From positions 278,846-342,845 of the forward strand of contig JACCLO010000020.1 in NCBI GenBank assembly GCA_029448655.1: a DNA stretch of 64,000 bases, in the 5' to 3' direction. A program made the translations under genes and the position numbers. Under the pieces are notes generated by a model that did not search any database, was not told where the DNA came from, and was given only the letters and a program-made list of their open reading frames with translations. The stretch is from Wolfiporia cocos. Its lineage: Eukaryota; Basidiomycota; Agaricomycetes; Polyporales; Phaeolaceae. This document shows positions 11,410 through 24,318 of this stretch, piece by piece; positions within the stretch are counted from its first letter, which is position 1; every line of letters starts with the position of its first letter.

Positions 11410-13913
11410 TCATGGCAGCTCTAACGCAATCTGGTTTAGAAGCTGCATGGCGTCTGCACGAAACGTGTCTGCAGTGATTTCTACCAACGGCGCAGGATCC
11501 ATGAAGGTGAGCAGCGGCGGCGCAGCCGGGTCGGAGCTCCACTGGTCCCAGCTGATGTCAGAGAGATAGCTGATGCCTGGCGCGAGGTCTGCAGGTGCGT
11601 TGGGATTCAGGTTCGTAGCGAAGTTGACTGTACACCCCGGACGCACATATTAGGACGATCGGGGACCATAACGGTAAAATGTGACTCACTAACGGCGTCC
11701 ATCCCAATAAAGTCTCCTGCGTCGAAGAACTCGAGTAGGTCGGACGCGTGGAACGAGCCCAGATAGGGCGTCCATTTGCCCCGCTTATACACTGATTTGT
11801 GTCATGAGGACTAATATGGCCGGATAAGGGAGTATCTTGCTGTGCTCACAATATGCCCAAGCATCTTGCGTCTGCGAGACTGTTTCAAGGAAATAGCGTC
11901 GTGGCGCTTGCCACATCCAGTCGCCTTGGAATGCTGCAAGCCGCTTGAATTGTGGTCTGTAGGCAGTAATTGCCGAAGACTGTCAATTCGATATGCTTCC
12001 ACAGGCATCAGAGAGAGTATACTGACGTCAGGACATTCAAGTAGCCCGTGTCGAACGGTGATCCCTGTTGCAGGCATGGAACGCAGTGGTTAGTGTGTGC
12101 ACATGCAACTCGAAGAAAGTAACGGTACTGACGTCCGTCGGATCAGTAGGGTAAGCTTCACCGACAGCCGCGATGTCCTCAGTTGAGGCATCATAGAGAT
12201 AGCTAGCAGAAGTTAGGTGGAAGTGCGGAAAGGTCCAGTGCCGAATACCGGGTGCGTACTAGGTTTGTATGTACTCGAGGAACTCCTGGTCCGTCCTTTA
12301 TGCAGTAATGCAGCGCGTCAGCTTCAGAAAGCTGATAGGTGAGACAATAACTCACGTAACGTTTGCATTTGCGAAGGAAAATAGCGTCCCCTCATCATCG
12401 CAATCGCCAATGAGCACAGGTACCTATAATCTCACAGAGTCAGAATATCGATGCAGGGTGCTTGTGCCCAAGCTGAAACAGCCACCTTTGCATACAAACC
12501 CGCCTGGAGGTATTCCGGCCCAGTGTACTTGATGAACACACCGTCCATCCGCGGGAGCCACGCCAAGTCAAGGCTCTGATAGCTGAAGAAGCTTGGCGTG
12601 TCCGCGACGGCAACGATCAGCTCGTCGTATGGCACGTTCTGCAGACATGCGAACGTGTCGGACTCCCCGGAGCAGCCTGTAAGCTCGACGAGCTGGTCGT
12701 AGTACTGCTGTCCCTGCGAGACGTTCGGCAGCACCACTGGGGGACCAGATTCCTAGCAACGGCACGTGTGGTTAGTGAGGCAGTTGGGCGGGAAGTATGC
12801 GGCTGACTATGATTGCGCTCCGGAATAGTCCACCAGTGTTACCGCCGTTCCAGATAAGATGTGCAGAGACGGAGTATGCGCCTGCACTTTCTCCCCATCT
12901 GCCGTGCCGCAGGTTGAACATGGTATGTCAGACAGTATGTCTTCAATGCAACAATAGTCAAGAGCGCGTACATAGTGACCTCGCTGGGATCGCCACCAAA
13001 TTCGGAGATGTATTGTTGCACCCATTCCATTGCGAATCTTTCTGTAAATGCGGTGTGAGTAGAGGGTTGGAACAAAGCACTTTAGTAGCTGACGATCTCG
13101 CAGGCCAATGTTTGTTGCATTCGCGGCCAGGACTTCCTCACTGGCGAGGAACCCAAAGGCTGTTCCATCACGTCAGCACCGATCCGTACAGTTATGTATT
13201 GTATATTGGTAACCCTCACCATTCATACGGTAGTTGTGCGACACAAAGATGACGGGCTCGCCCAGCGTAAGAGAGCGTTCAACGAGCACCGTGCCATCGG
13301 TGAGAGCCGAGTCCCCGATCTCGAACGCGCCTCCGTATATCCACTAGCCAGATGTAAGTGCACTATTATCTTGGGTGTGAGAAATACTCACGAAGATAAC
13401 GGGTAGATTGTCTCCAGGAGAAGCAGATGCAGGGCGGTAAACATTGAGGGACAAGCCTAGACATATAATTTCAGCACTCTCCACTGATCCATATGGACGA
13501 GTGGTCTGCCATTTACAATTCTCTGATATGATGGTATCGACCAAAGGTAATGTCACATTTGCCGGAAGAAGCTCCGGAAGGGTGATCCCCTGCTGGGGAC
13601 ACGCTGCCCCGAATTCCACGGCGAGTTGGGTTCCATTAAAAGCTGTGGGTGCTTGGGGAGGCGCAAATCGGAGATCTCCTGTCCTTTGATGATCAACGCT
13701 GCAGATTAGCCGCAAAAAACCTTGATCAACAGGTAGCTGCACATACGGAACCTGAGCGTAGGGGATTCCGAGGAAGGTGTCGACGTTGCCTGCTGTAAAT
13801 CCCTGAAAAGTGGCATATGACAGAGTGACCAGAGGATCTGCCCTCTGCTCGAGTGGTAGGCCATAGACAGAACCGACCACGGTTGCGGTCAAACAGAGCA
13901 GCAAGTGCAGCAT
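11410..13913 (-). CDS. secreted type-B carboxylesterase/lipase
   Basis: The ATG at 13913 gives a signal peptide, MLHLLLCLTATVVGSVYG; the frame continues 30 bp further upstream but without an ATG. The mature enzyme shows the alpha/beta-hydrolase order: FLGIPYAQVP, DLRFAPPQAP, an ENC...CLGLSLNVYRP block, WIYGGAFEIGD (oxyanion hole), VIFVSHNYR, AMEWVQQYISEFGGDPSEV, then the nucleophile elbow WGESAGAYSVS with the catalytic Ser codon at 12886-12888. GSFHASDLLEFF near the C-terminus carries the likely catalytic His. The protein ends at TGA 11410-11412 after IALELP. Many small introns interrupt it. Secreted esterases of this family hydrolyse carboxylic esters such as lipids or wood-derived aromatics; the substrate is not predictable. 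It looks intact. Confidence 0.9.
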
Positions 13914-16624
13914 TCCGCCGAGCGAGATGTCGAAGACTGGCAACCGTCAGCATACGCCTGGCCAGCATCGTGGGTGCTTCTTGCACTTATATTGTCGAGC
14001 AGAGCTCGCGCAGTCCAGCAATCTCACGAAATCCATGTTCGGGATCCTCGCCACATGTGATGCGGTGATAGTATGGGTATCCTGAAATAGTCCGCATGGA
14101 AGCTAGAGGTGCCCTATGACAATGTGGTCTGACGGGCTAGACGTTCATGTTCTCTGGCCAGTAAAACGGAGAGATGGCCGACAGGCATCTGCCGCAGCGC
14201 ACTCGTGAGCGAGTCGGTGTGAGACTCGACTGTCATTGGGTTGTAGGTACCGGCATGAAGGCGTCATAGTGTACCCGCAAACATATGATTCTCGCGAATC
14301 TGGCGAGCCATACGTTGGCATCGTAATGAGGATTACTCATGAATTATTCTTGGTCACAATACAAGAGGCCAGCCGAGGTGCGGCCACGAACACGATTGTG
14401 TTTGGGAAGTCACATTGGCCAAACCTGTCTGTCTGTCTGTACCTTCAAGTTGTGTGGCGAGCCGGACACCCTTGCATTCAGTGAAACCTGTCTTCTGCTC
14501 ATCTAGTGCGTTACATCGGTCCGTCACAATATGATAACCCAGACACCTTTAAGATACGATCAAAGTGGCATTGGCACCCACCGGAACATGGATAATTAGT
14601 ATGTGGGGGTCGACAAAATACTTCTCCCAGCAGTCAGTCCTCGGTACAGTGACTTGATATAACTAATTGCGACAATAGCCAAGACATAGAAGATCAATGC
14701 AGTGGCTGAAGCATCATATAATAATCCGCGTTGGATACGGCCACGATCTCAGATTTGCTAGGCCTCAGGATTATTGACGCCATGGTGCTTCCAAAATATA
14801 TGCAGGGTACAGCAACATCCGACATACCCCACGCCTGAGCTTGAGCTTCATAACAAAGCTTGCTTGAAGTCGGCAGGGATGCATATACCAGCTGAGCATC
14901 GATCAGATATAATACGCGCTTAAATCAATATATCGGAAGAACTTCCATCAATCATCCTCATGACCACTATGCATATGTAGAGATGGCAAACGCTTGTATT
15001 ATTGACAAGAGGCTGGGCTACTTAGAAAGAGCGAAGAAAGAACTGCTGCACATCGGTAGCACGATATGCGAGAGCGACGCCTACAGGACTAAAGCACATT
15101 CTCGGAGCTGTAATGATTTGGGGATTCTCCTCGGGAATTACACCCCTCGGTCCAAGATGCTTGGGAAGGAATTTCCGAAGCAGTTCTTCTTGATCCCCGT
15201 GTTCCTCCGTTTCTCCAATAATGCAAACGGTCTGGGCGTTTGCGAAGTGGGATTGACTTACTCCAAATTTACTTTGCATTACAAGTAGAGACATAATGTG
15301 CACAGTATGTCCTTAATTTGTACTCAAGACCCTCGGTTTCAATTGGCTGAGAGGCATCATTTCGACATCGTATTTCTGCATTCTCTTGGTGACATTCGGC
15401 TATCAATGAATGAATGAGGGTGTGTGGTGTGTAGCTTGGTAGTATAATGGCAGGACTGTGGATTTTGTGAGTCTATCAAAGGACAAGAATGTTTAGACCA
15501 CTTACATAAGTGAATCAGCTGCTAATCGGCTGCATCCCTTCATACGTATCTTTCAGACATCATTTTGCAGTCATCATCCCAGATAATGCTTGAATGTTGT
15601 TGACTGATGTGCCATCATGCAAACGCTTCCACATCATAGGGACCGGTGCCGTGCAGGTATCAAATCGTCGTTCTATATGTCATACTAATCACTGCAATCG
15701 TATCGAAGATAACTTGCGATGCTTCTCGATAGCGATGGCTGGGTGTTCCCGTAAGTCTCTGCGGTGACTCTTTACCGCGGCATACAATGTTTCCAAATGC
15801 AGTGAGAACTGATGGGGATACAAGCTTTTGCGTACACGCAAAGCGAAGCAATCACGGCGTGCAATGAGTACCAGGCAGATACGACGAGGAGTCGGACAGC
15901 AATAGTCAATTAAGCAGTCGCCCTTCGGGGCAGTCGCAGAGTACAAAGTATTTCACTGCGTTATACAGTGCCGTGTGGAAGGAGGCTTGTTACTAACAGT
16001 CAATCCGCTGAGCAGTGTACCTTTTGGAGAAGTCCGATTGCGTCTGGCATGGATGTGCCATACACTGTACTAGGGCGAATGTCGCTCGCGGGCTCACACT
16101 TGATCATCGCCGGCCCTACCAATAATCAGCCACAAGCATTCTCCCAGGTTCGCTGTAAACCCGTATATGAGGCTCTGTAAATAATAACACGTACGGTATC
16201 ATTATGCTAGAGCACAATATCCATTCATTGCCCTGTACGCATTCATCTTCCCATGAACTCCACTAATTCTACACATATTCACCCATTGGCGTGCAGGTAA
16301 TATAAGTATCATTTCAGAAAAACTTGAGCACATCGATTGGATTTCTTACGGATGACCATGATGAACAGGTTCGCCCGATTGGTAAATTCATGCTTCGGAA
16401 CAGCTACCTGGCACTTGCTTCGTGCACTAAACGTTCTGTCTTGACAGACACAGTATTGTTTCCATAACCACACTTGCATCTACGCATATATACCGAATCA
16501 TCTAAGTATTGAGGAATGTATGGCATCTGAGAGTGGCGAGTACCTACCAATTGTCACCCGCCTGTCCCTCTCCGCGTTACAACAAGCAATTCGAAGTAAG
16601 AGCAGAATCTGAAGCGACGTAGTA
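13914..16624. other. 2.7-kb region without a confident gene
   Basis: Contains the esterase promoter on its left. Overlapping frames near 14983-15303 on both strands (101 and 93 codons) have no recognisable domain. Frames at 15660-16180 are likewise unconvincing. A tRNA-like A-box sequence near 15435-15450 (TAGTATAATGG) lacks a B-box. The region is AT-richer than the neighbouring genes. I see no terminal repeats or target duplications marking it as a mobile element. Confidence 0.45.
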
Positions 16625-18933
16625 TCACATGGATGCTTTTCCCATGGGCTCGAATGGTAGCAAAAAGGCAACGAGCCCCGCAACGACGAAAAGAGCAGCT
16701 GCTACGTAGATGGGCACTGCGGTGGCGAGATTGGCATACAGGGCAATTATCGGGGCCTGATCGATGAAAGCATCAAAAACGTGAGAATCAAATGCTAATG
16801 GCTCATATTATCGACAAGAGAACGGGTTTACACACCATGATACCGAATATTCTGTTTGCGGTGGAAACTAGCGCATTCCCAGTACCACGATCTTTAGTCG
16901 GGAACAGCTCAGGCGAAACTGCATACAACACGCCGTACATGATGTTGCTGGTAAAGGTATACGCGCAGTTCCAGCCAAGCAGTGCATTGGATGTGCGCGC
17001 TGTCGTACTCGCGAATAGGAATGCTCCCGTGATGACTGGAAAACCATACATGAGAACTTAATAAATGCTTGCAATTTAACGATGCATGCCACGAGCACGC
17101 ACCGTTGGAAACAGCTAGTGTTCCTTTGCGTCCCAGGTACGGTAACTCTACCATCCAACCGGCGATTAGTGCACCAGGAATTCCGATGACGCTGATTATT
17201 ACTTGCTGAAATGAATTTGTTTACTAGTTAGTGCTTTACCATACATTCAGTTTCCGGACGTCTCACATTGCGATATGTAATGTACGCCGAGCCGTCTCCG
17301 AAGTCTGCTCCTCGCGTCTGTAGGCTGAGGATGCAAATTCAAATTCGAGAATCATATTACGATGCGGGTATACTCGCAAATAAGGTATAAATCCTGTGTA
17401 TCTAAGATGATCATAAGTGCCATACCCCGTCTTGAAGATGTCGTCACTTACAGTGGAAATGCTAAGCCAACGAGTGCTGTTATGCTGAGTCAGATTGATG
17501 CAAATCCCTACAGGCTTATACATACCCCATTCAACAACCAGTAGACTTGTTGTATATGCTAGTTTACGTGTTCTGAATAAAGCCTTGATGTGGGCCGCAC
17601 TGAGTTTTCGGATCGCCCGTAGAGCCGCTGCTCTAGCACTCGTATCCATCCTCCTTGTTGCATCGTTCCCCTCTAGGATCTCGAGATCTCCAGCTTTCTT
17701 CAACATATCCACTGTCAACTTACACTCCTTTCCATTGTATTTAGCAACGCGATGCGTAATCTCTACCGCCTTCTCGTCACGGCCGCGACCCATCAGATAT
17801 TTTGGCGATTCGTAGACGTTGAAGGCAAAGCGGAAGACAAAGAGCAACATAAATGAACCGCCCATTGAGTAGAGAAGATACCGCCATCCCTGATTGGACG
17901 ATCTTGGACAGTCGGAAGCAGAAGTGCATGAGTAGTTAGCTAGGAGTGGCCATGCTACCTACAGCATTGTCAAATGTTGAGGGTTTTTTACTAATCACAT
18001 CATTTTTGTACGCACTAGTGAGCCGACAAGCTGGCCAATTGCCCACCAGACCGAGAGGATGGTGAGGAGATACTGGTGCGAAGCAGGGATGAATTCTACC
18101 ATGAGCTCCATCAGTGTCACATCAGTATAGATACTAGAGATCATACCGAGAAACACTGCAGAGTCAACGGGAAGGTTACCGCCAACTCCCACATTAAATG
18201 CAGCCGTCAATGAGCACAGCGTTATATAGTTCGATGAGGCGCCTGAAGCCAAGGCGAAGACGCCAGTCACAAACAATGTTGCGTTGAAGCACCACCTAGG
18301 AACCCTCGGTACCTGTAATGAATACGACGTTATGACGACATACCGCCGTCCCCAAACATCGGATGCAACGCCGGAACATGCTGCGCCAACCAGAAGACCA
18401 ATACTCTGTCCAAGTTTGAGGAATGGTCCTTGTACGCTGAACTCATTGATCACAGGTGACAGTATCAAGGCTGTGACTGTCTATTTGGCATAATGTAATC
18501 TGCAGTCGAGTCGAAGATGGATATAATCTGACTTACAGGCCACAGATTATCACTGACTCATCATTGAACAAGTCACCAACCGTAGCGGTAATAGAGCTAA
18601 ATAGTACGCACGAATACCACCCAAAACCGGTCACAATGAATAGATACCACTAGGGTTGTCCACATATGAGCATTTCTACATATGACTCCAGAGTGATACC
18701 AATTGGTTTCAAGAGCGTACCTGGTACTTGCCCATTCCGATGTCTTGAAACGCATCGTTTAAAATCCTTGCTTTGGCCTGATATACAGGATCAACCGTTG
18801 AGTCTTCTCCATCGTAGATATCGCGAGTCTGCCCTTGTCTTGTGGAAGCCTCGATATCATATGAAATGGTTCTATCTTCTTTATCGTCAGGAATGCGGTC
18901 GTCAGAGGACGCCACTATGCGCGCAGTGCCCAT
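16625..18933 (-). CDS. MFS transporter B (SV2-like), paralogue of 2270-4590
   Basis: Same exon order and motifs as transporter A: AKARILNDAFQDIGMGKYQ in exon 1, GVASDVWGRR, WCFNATLFVTGVFALASGA, GVGGNLPVDSAVFLG, HQYLLTILSVWWAIGQLVG, a central loop with YESPKYLMGRGRDEKAVEI, and SPELFPTKDRGTGNALV. It ends KASM before TGA (16625-16627). The start is placed at the ATG at 18933 because the frame further upstream opens only on a non-ATG codon. One intron near 18300-18350 differs slightly in its acceptor from copy A. Coding sequence is more AT-rich at synonymous sites than copy A. It is probably a duplicated transporter with diverged substrate or expression; the substrate is unknown. Confidence 0.86.
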
Positions 18934-19953
18934 GGTGGTAGATGTGAGGGACCTCACTGCGAGATCGTTGTAGAGATAGGGGAGCACGCGTCTAGTCTAT
19001 AAGACCCTTTTCCATATTTCACTTGGAAGCAGGGAAGCAATAGATATGGGATTGTGATGGTGGAAAAAAGCATATCTTGACAGGATTCTGTGGGTGATGG
19101 CCCTAGTAGTATAGAGACGCTGTATCGTTACGTGAGTGCTTAGCGCCACGTTAGATAGTATATACGGGACCTGCGTAAGTAGTTTAAATCTGAGAAATAT
19201 TTGATGGTTGCAAGTTCGCATCGCATCGGGTATCATTGTATGCCGTTGTGCTGGAGTCGTCTCTGAAACCTCGGAAGGGGCGCAATGGCACCTCTATCGA
19301 GAAATTAATGATCTGCCGTCATGATGGCTAGCAAAAGGCATGACATATAGCTATCAATGGTTCGTCGATTTGGCAGCTGCATAGTTTAGGTCCCCATGAT
19401 ACGCTCTGCAAAACTTGCGTGGTTAACCATGTACTCGCCAGGCGACTATATGGAAACACAGTAGTACATACGCAGAATCGTGAGCGTACAACTCCGCTGA
19501 TGAAACGGACTTGCATATGGTATTGCCACAACCCAAGCCACATCCCGATCAAGCGCGATACAAATAGCACACGATCAATCTAGAGCCGCCGATCTGACGC
19601 TCGCACTAGCTTATACCGCTCTGCGTAGTTCAGGCATACCATGCATGAACAGAACTGTGGGGAATATGAGCATATGCAAATTATAGAAACAAGACCAGCA
19701 CGAGCCGCTGGGTCGTACAGTGATGGTTCTTCTCAGCAGGCCTGGCTACGTACCCACAACTATCCTTATGATCACGGTGGACTGGAGGGCGGCGACGATT
19801 TGAGATATCTGGATAAGACGCGAGCCCCGTCAGCCAAGCAAGCATTCCAAGCCAGTACTTTATGCCCATCGCAAGACGCTGACTGTTTCATTACTTTGAT
19901 AGCTGAGTTTATTGACAAGCCAGTAAATGAGGCTGGCGGTTGATAGTATGTTA
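18934..19953. promoter_or_regulatory. promoter side of MFS transporter B; no gene seen
   Basis: About 1 kb between the start of transporter B and the 3' end of the F-box gene. Frames at 19328-19570 and 19641-19943 show no family resemblance. No repeats were noticed. Confidence 0.4.
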
Positions 19954-21670
19954 TCACCGCATACTGTTGAAAAGTCGACTCGCCGTCGCCTCTCCTTCCC
20001 GCTCGGTCAATTGCTGGAGCTCCAGCACACCATCATTGCCGTCCTGTCGAAAGCGGTACCAGAATGAGCGGGCGTCGTGGAAGATCTGCCTGCTTGTGTC
20101 GCCCAAGTCACAGCGGTCGCAATTAGATCCGATGACTTTGAAGCCAATATATATGCCACAGCTGACATCCATGTAGCAAGCGCCTGGGCCAGCACAAACG
20201 AGCGCTCCTCGTACGAAGCATCATCCACATGTCCTCGGGCGTAGAAGAATATACACAACCCCTGAAGGGCGATTGCATGATATATCTGTTTGGCAGATGG
20301 TGAGAGTGTAGTATCTTGCGTTGGAAATGACTTACGACACACGATAAGACCCAAGGGTCCTTTAATCTGACAACGTGGTCTCTAGCTCCGGGATCGCGCT
20401 TACAATAAGCTTCATGACGTCCAACGATCTTGTCGGATACAAGGAGAGCACAATAGGTGACGCGCGCTCCAGCAGTTTTATCGGATCCGAGAAGGGGGAC
20501 CAGGTTGGCTTCACCTCGAGGTGACGGACGAGGCACGCCAGCGGCAAAGTGCCACACTGGAGCCGCACGTTGAAGAAATCGAGCCCGGGCCATGCGATGG
20601 ACATGCTATCAAACCGGTTATGCGACCATACGGTGCACAGCGAACGCACGCTGGGGAAGGCGCAAGCGACGGCCGCCAGGTCCTGTGGCGAGGACCCCAA
20701 CTTGAGGGCGCGGACGGAGGGGAAGGAGTTAGCAGGCAAGCCCTTAGCCGCCTTGTTGACGCCTAGATACTCTGGTGCGCTCCATGTGTGTGGAATCATT
20801 ATCATCGCGTGCAGGGCCTGAATGTCTACTTCTTGTGTATTATCTTCAGATGCCAGCTCCGAATCATAGTCCGATTCATCCTCATCCTCGGAGTCGGCCT
20901 CAGATTCGGTGTTGTACACATCTACGTCTTCGTCTTTGTCTGCACCTTCGTTCTGTCCTCAAGCTCGTCAGATACGCTTCCCGTACCGGAAGCATTGCCA
21001 GTATAATGTATAGAGAGTTTATTCGGCTTAAACACCAGATTGAGCCGCAGGTGCGCCGGAATGACTATATTATTGAGAACGAGGACCTGGAATTTGGGAA
21101 GAGCAGCAAGAGAGGTGAGGAAATCTGGTAGCTTGATGAGTAATGTCGACATCCTATGGAGGTCTAGTATCCGAATGTTGCTAGTGTGTAGAAGCACTTC
21201 GGTTAGCAAACGATTGCAAGCGCGGAAGATATGATCATCCCAGTATGTACGGATAAAACGCAGGTTTTTGATGTATGATGCGCGTCTTCGCGGATCAGCC
21301 AAAACGTACTTGCAGAAGCTCACCACGCCTCCGCGGAGTTCGGCGACGTCGTTTGAGGCTTGGTCGCCAAGTTCCACAGAAAATCGAACAGACCGAAACG
21401 ATACGCGGACTTCGGACAAGCAGCGAGGCATAGCAAGGGAATGTGCAAACTTGCATGTCTGCGCGAGATGCAGAGCATCAAGTGGAGACACTAAAGCTAT
21501 GATGGCGCCCAGAACGTTATTATTCAGACGTAGAAGCTCGACGGGTGTTGCTGACTATGATAGCCATGAGTATAAAGGCCAGCTTGCAACCCCGGGAAGG
21601 TACTCACCTGAAGATGTCGATATACTGGATTCATACCCACAGCTCTGCTCGCAAGTTCCCAGATAAGCAA
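19954..21670 (-). CDS. F-box-like protein with divergent C-terminal region
   Basis: An exon ending near 21580-21670 reads TPVELLRLNNNVLGAII, then LVSPLDALHLAQTCKFAHS, a fair match to an F-box. It is followed by a large region with Leu-rich stretches (LLHTSNIRILDLHRMSTLL, LAALPKFQVLVLNNI), an acidic linker (EADSEDEDESDYDSE) and more Leu-rich sequence (FPSVRALKLGSSP). The last exons give ARGHVDDASYEERSFVLAQ, GFKVIGSNCDRCDLGDTS, and end RLFNSMR at 19954. F-box proteins recruit substrates to SCF ubiquitin ligases; basidiomycetes carry large, fast-evolving families of them. The 5' end is unresolved: an upstream exon reading LVAHDLCIAYLG (about 21600-21700) and a candidate ATG at 21921 may belong to the gene. 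Confidence 0.65.
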
Positions 21671-21921
21671 TGCACAGGTCGTGGGCCACCAAACCTTTCA
21701 CTAAAGACGAAGGTCAGCATTCACGCTAGATGTCAACCTCCGAGTCTCTGTACCACGACGCGATAGCTTCCCTAATATGCTATCGTAGTCGGCCCGTGAT
21801 GGAAGTCTATGAGCAGCAGTGTAGGTGCGAGTTTTTAAACACAAAACGCTCACCAGAGCAGCTCTACCCAAGAGCTCATAGCATAACGGCGCGACTGCAC
21901 CACCGAGCTTGTTTCCATCAT

Positions 21922-22664
21922 GAGTCGTCTGAGATTAGTCACCAACTTCGGCGAAACTCGTGGCTTTGTCTAAGCGAGCTGGGAACGAATATACGTCCAG
22001 GCTATCGCCCAAAATGCCGCCACCAGGGCCGCTGCAACCACCAGCACCGCGGCCGTTGCAGCGCCGCGACTGCGCTGATGCATGGAGTGGGGGAGCTGGC
22101 TACTGTGGCGTTATGGTTCAACTCGAAGCTGCCCTTTGTGCCCAAAGCCCCAACGAGCGCATTATGATAAGATTAGAACTCGATCTTGCGGACTGAAGTA
22201 CCGACTCTCTATCGTGCTAATAAAACGACATACAAAGGATATTCATGACTTCGTTGGTGCAAATCTGCAGAGTATGAAGCGGTCTCAAAGTCGTTGCCAT
22301 CAACGGTCCCGGTCATATGCATGGATCGAGCGCTTGCGAAGCAACGAGGCTTCGCGGAGTTAATTCCGAAAGCAGACGGATGAAAGTCGCTTCCAATTCG
22401 GACCTTGCTACCCTTGTATTCACTGTATGCAATCCGCCATGCATCTTTTGAGAACTGCAGAGAATACAAGTCGCCCCTTTGATGGTCCTGGTGATGACAA
22501 GCAATCTACACAAGGAGACGGCATAAAGCTCGACCATCGTAGTGATCCCGTTCCTGACCCTTACATCACATTCCTCTACGCCAATCATTCCTGCAGCTCG
22601 AGGATAGTGCGGTAGTCCTCGACTTTTACCCGGACTCCGCCAAACCTCCTGTAATATTGCTGAG
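21922..22664. promoter_or_regulatory. intergenic between F-box gene and pheromone receptor
   Basis: The two genes are divergent, so their promoters should lie here. Short frames at 22313-22738 (-) and 22427-22615 (+) have no recognisable product. I looked for a short farnesylated pheromone precursor (CaaX before a stop) and saw none. Confidence 0.4.
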
Positions 22665-24318
22665 ATGGACTCATCGTGGGCGGTACAGGAAAATGTGGTA
22701 ATCGCCTTCTCGTTCATCGGGTTTGTTCTGGTCAACATACCTCTTTATTGGCACTTAGAAGGTGAGCCCCAATTGTTTTGCTTAGTGACTCTCAGTTCGA
22801 ATGATGACTAGCTTGGAACATTGGATGTATCATGTATATTTTCTGGTCGGGCAGTCAATGCCTCATCCAGTTCATCAACGCTGTCGCCTGGAGGAATAAT
22901 GTCATCAACTGGGCGCCGGTATGGTGTGACATCAGTAAATGTCCCTCACTGAGGTTGGGACTTGCATTGGCTAACTGGTTCTGACTAGCCTCGAGATACA
23001 TGCTGGCTGCCAGCGTAGGAATCATCACTGCGTCCCTACTCATCAATCGTCGTCTCTACCATATCGCGAACATTACCACTATACACATAGACGCTAAGGA
23101 CAAACGTCGTATGATCATCATAGACGTATCAATAGGCCTGGGACTCCCTATTCTCCAAGTGCTTGTCTGTAAGTTCCTGCCTAATCGATAGACAATTGAT
23201 GGTCGTCTAATGTGGCCATAGATTGGTTCATACAGGGACACCGATTTGACATCTTCGAGGGCTTTGGCTGCTTTTATGCTATTCCTAATACGATCCTCTC
23301 CTGGTTTCTCTGTGATATCTGGCCAATCGTAATCGGCTGTGTCTCAGCGGTGTACTGCAGTGAGCAATGAAACACACTTACGAGTTACATCTCTAACACA
23401 CTCCCAGCTCTCACAATTCGCGCCTTCCTCCGCCGGCGCAAGCAGCTCAGAGAGCTCGTTGCCGCAAATAAAAACTTGAATTTCAACCGCTACTTCCGCC
23501 TCATGGCGATCGCAGTTGTTGAGGTGTGCCTGACAGTCCCGCTCGGCATTTATACCATGGTACAGAACGCGACTGGGTACATCTACCCGTGGGCGGGCCT
23601 CGCAAATTTGCACTACCAGTTCTCTGCGGTAGACCAAATCCCCGCAATCCTGTGGCGCGCGGACCCGCAGGTCGCGGGGGGGCTTGCGTTCACACAGTGG
23701 TCATTCATCGGCACCGCGCTTGTCTTCTTTGCACTCTTCGGCCTCGCTGCGGAGGCGCGCAAGCATTACCATGACGCTTACGTCGCTGTGTGCTCACGCG
23801 TGGGCGTCCGCACGGACTTTTACACCGGGCTATCGTCGCGTCTTGGAATGTCGTCGCGTCTCGGGCTTGGCCGCCCCTGGAAGTCGTTCGTCGACTCCTT
23901 CTCAAAGTCAGTATTCTCTCCCGTCCTCTCTGTGCCAGTACTGACCATACGTTGTGCCAGGTCGAAAAGCGTCATCGCGACGCCCATCGTCACGATCGAC
24001 ACTTTCATCCAAAAATCGCGCCCGGACACGATCCACAGCTTCTCCGATAGGCTCTCTGTTTCCATCTCACTCACGGATGTCGGCTCCGCTCATAGCATCA
24101 AGCTCGCGAGTCCAGCATCGTACTCGAGCACATGCGTCGCCGACTCGCCCACGGACGAAAAGTCGCTATCCATACGCGAGAGATGCGATGCGCCGCTGCC
24201 CTCGCTGCCCTCAGTCGATCTTGATCCAGATTTTGTTCTCGATATTTCGCGAGAGGCGATGGAGCGCCCCCTGCCGGACGTGCCCATGTCTGTACGGCAT
24301 TCGGTGGACATCGTTTGA
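22665..24318 (+). CDS. STE3-type mating pheromone receptor (GPCR)
   Basis: Six exons (22665-22761, 22812-22934, 22989-23168, 23222-23359, 23408-23906, 23961-24318) join in frame to 464 residues. The ATG at 22665 starts MDSSWAVQENVVIAFSFIGF, helix 1. Further family blocks are WHLEAWNIGCIMYIFW, VWCDITSRYMLAASVGI, SLLINRRLYHI, GLGLPILQVLVYWFIQGHRF, EGFGCFYAIPNT, LSWFLCDIWPIVIGCVSAVY, TIRAFLRRRKQLREL and NRYFRLMAIAV. The Ser-rich cytoplasmic tail of about 200 residues contains repeated SRLGMSSRLGLGRPW. STE3-like receptors sense lipopeptide pheromones and signal through a G protein and MAP kinases in mating-type B loci, but many basidiomycete copies lie outside the mating locus. No pheromone gene is visible nearby, so its role in mating is unproven. 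Confidence 0.92.

Noticed and set aside
15431..15500. tRNA-like A-box (TAGTATAATGG) suggesting a tRNA gene.
   Set aside because: No B-box and no acceptor or T-arm pairing.
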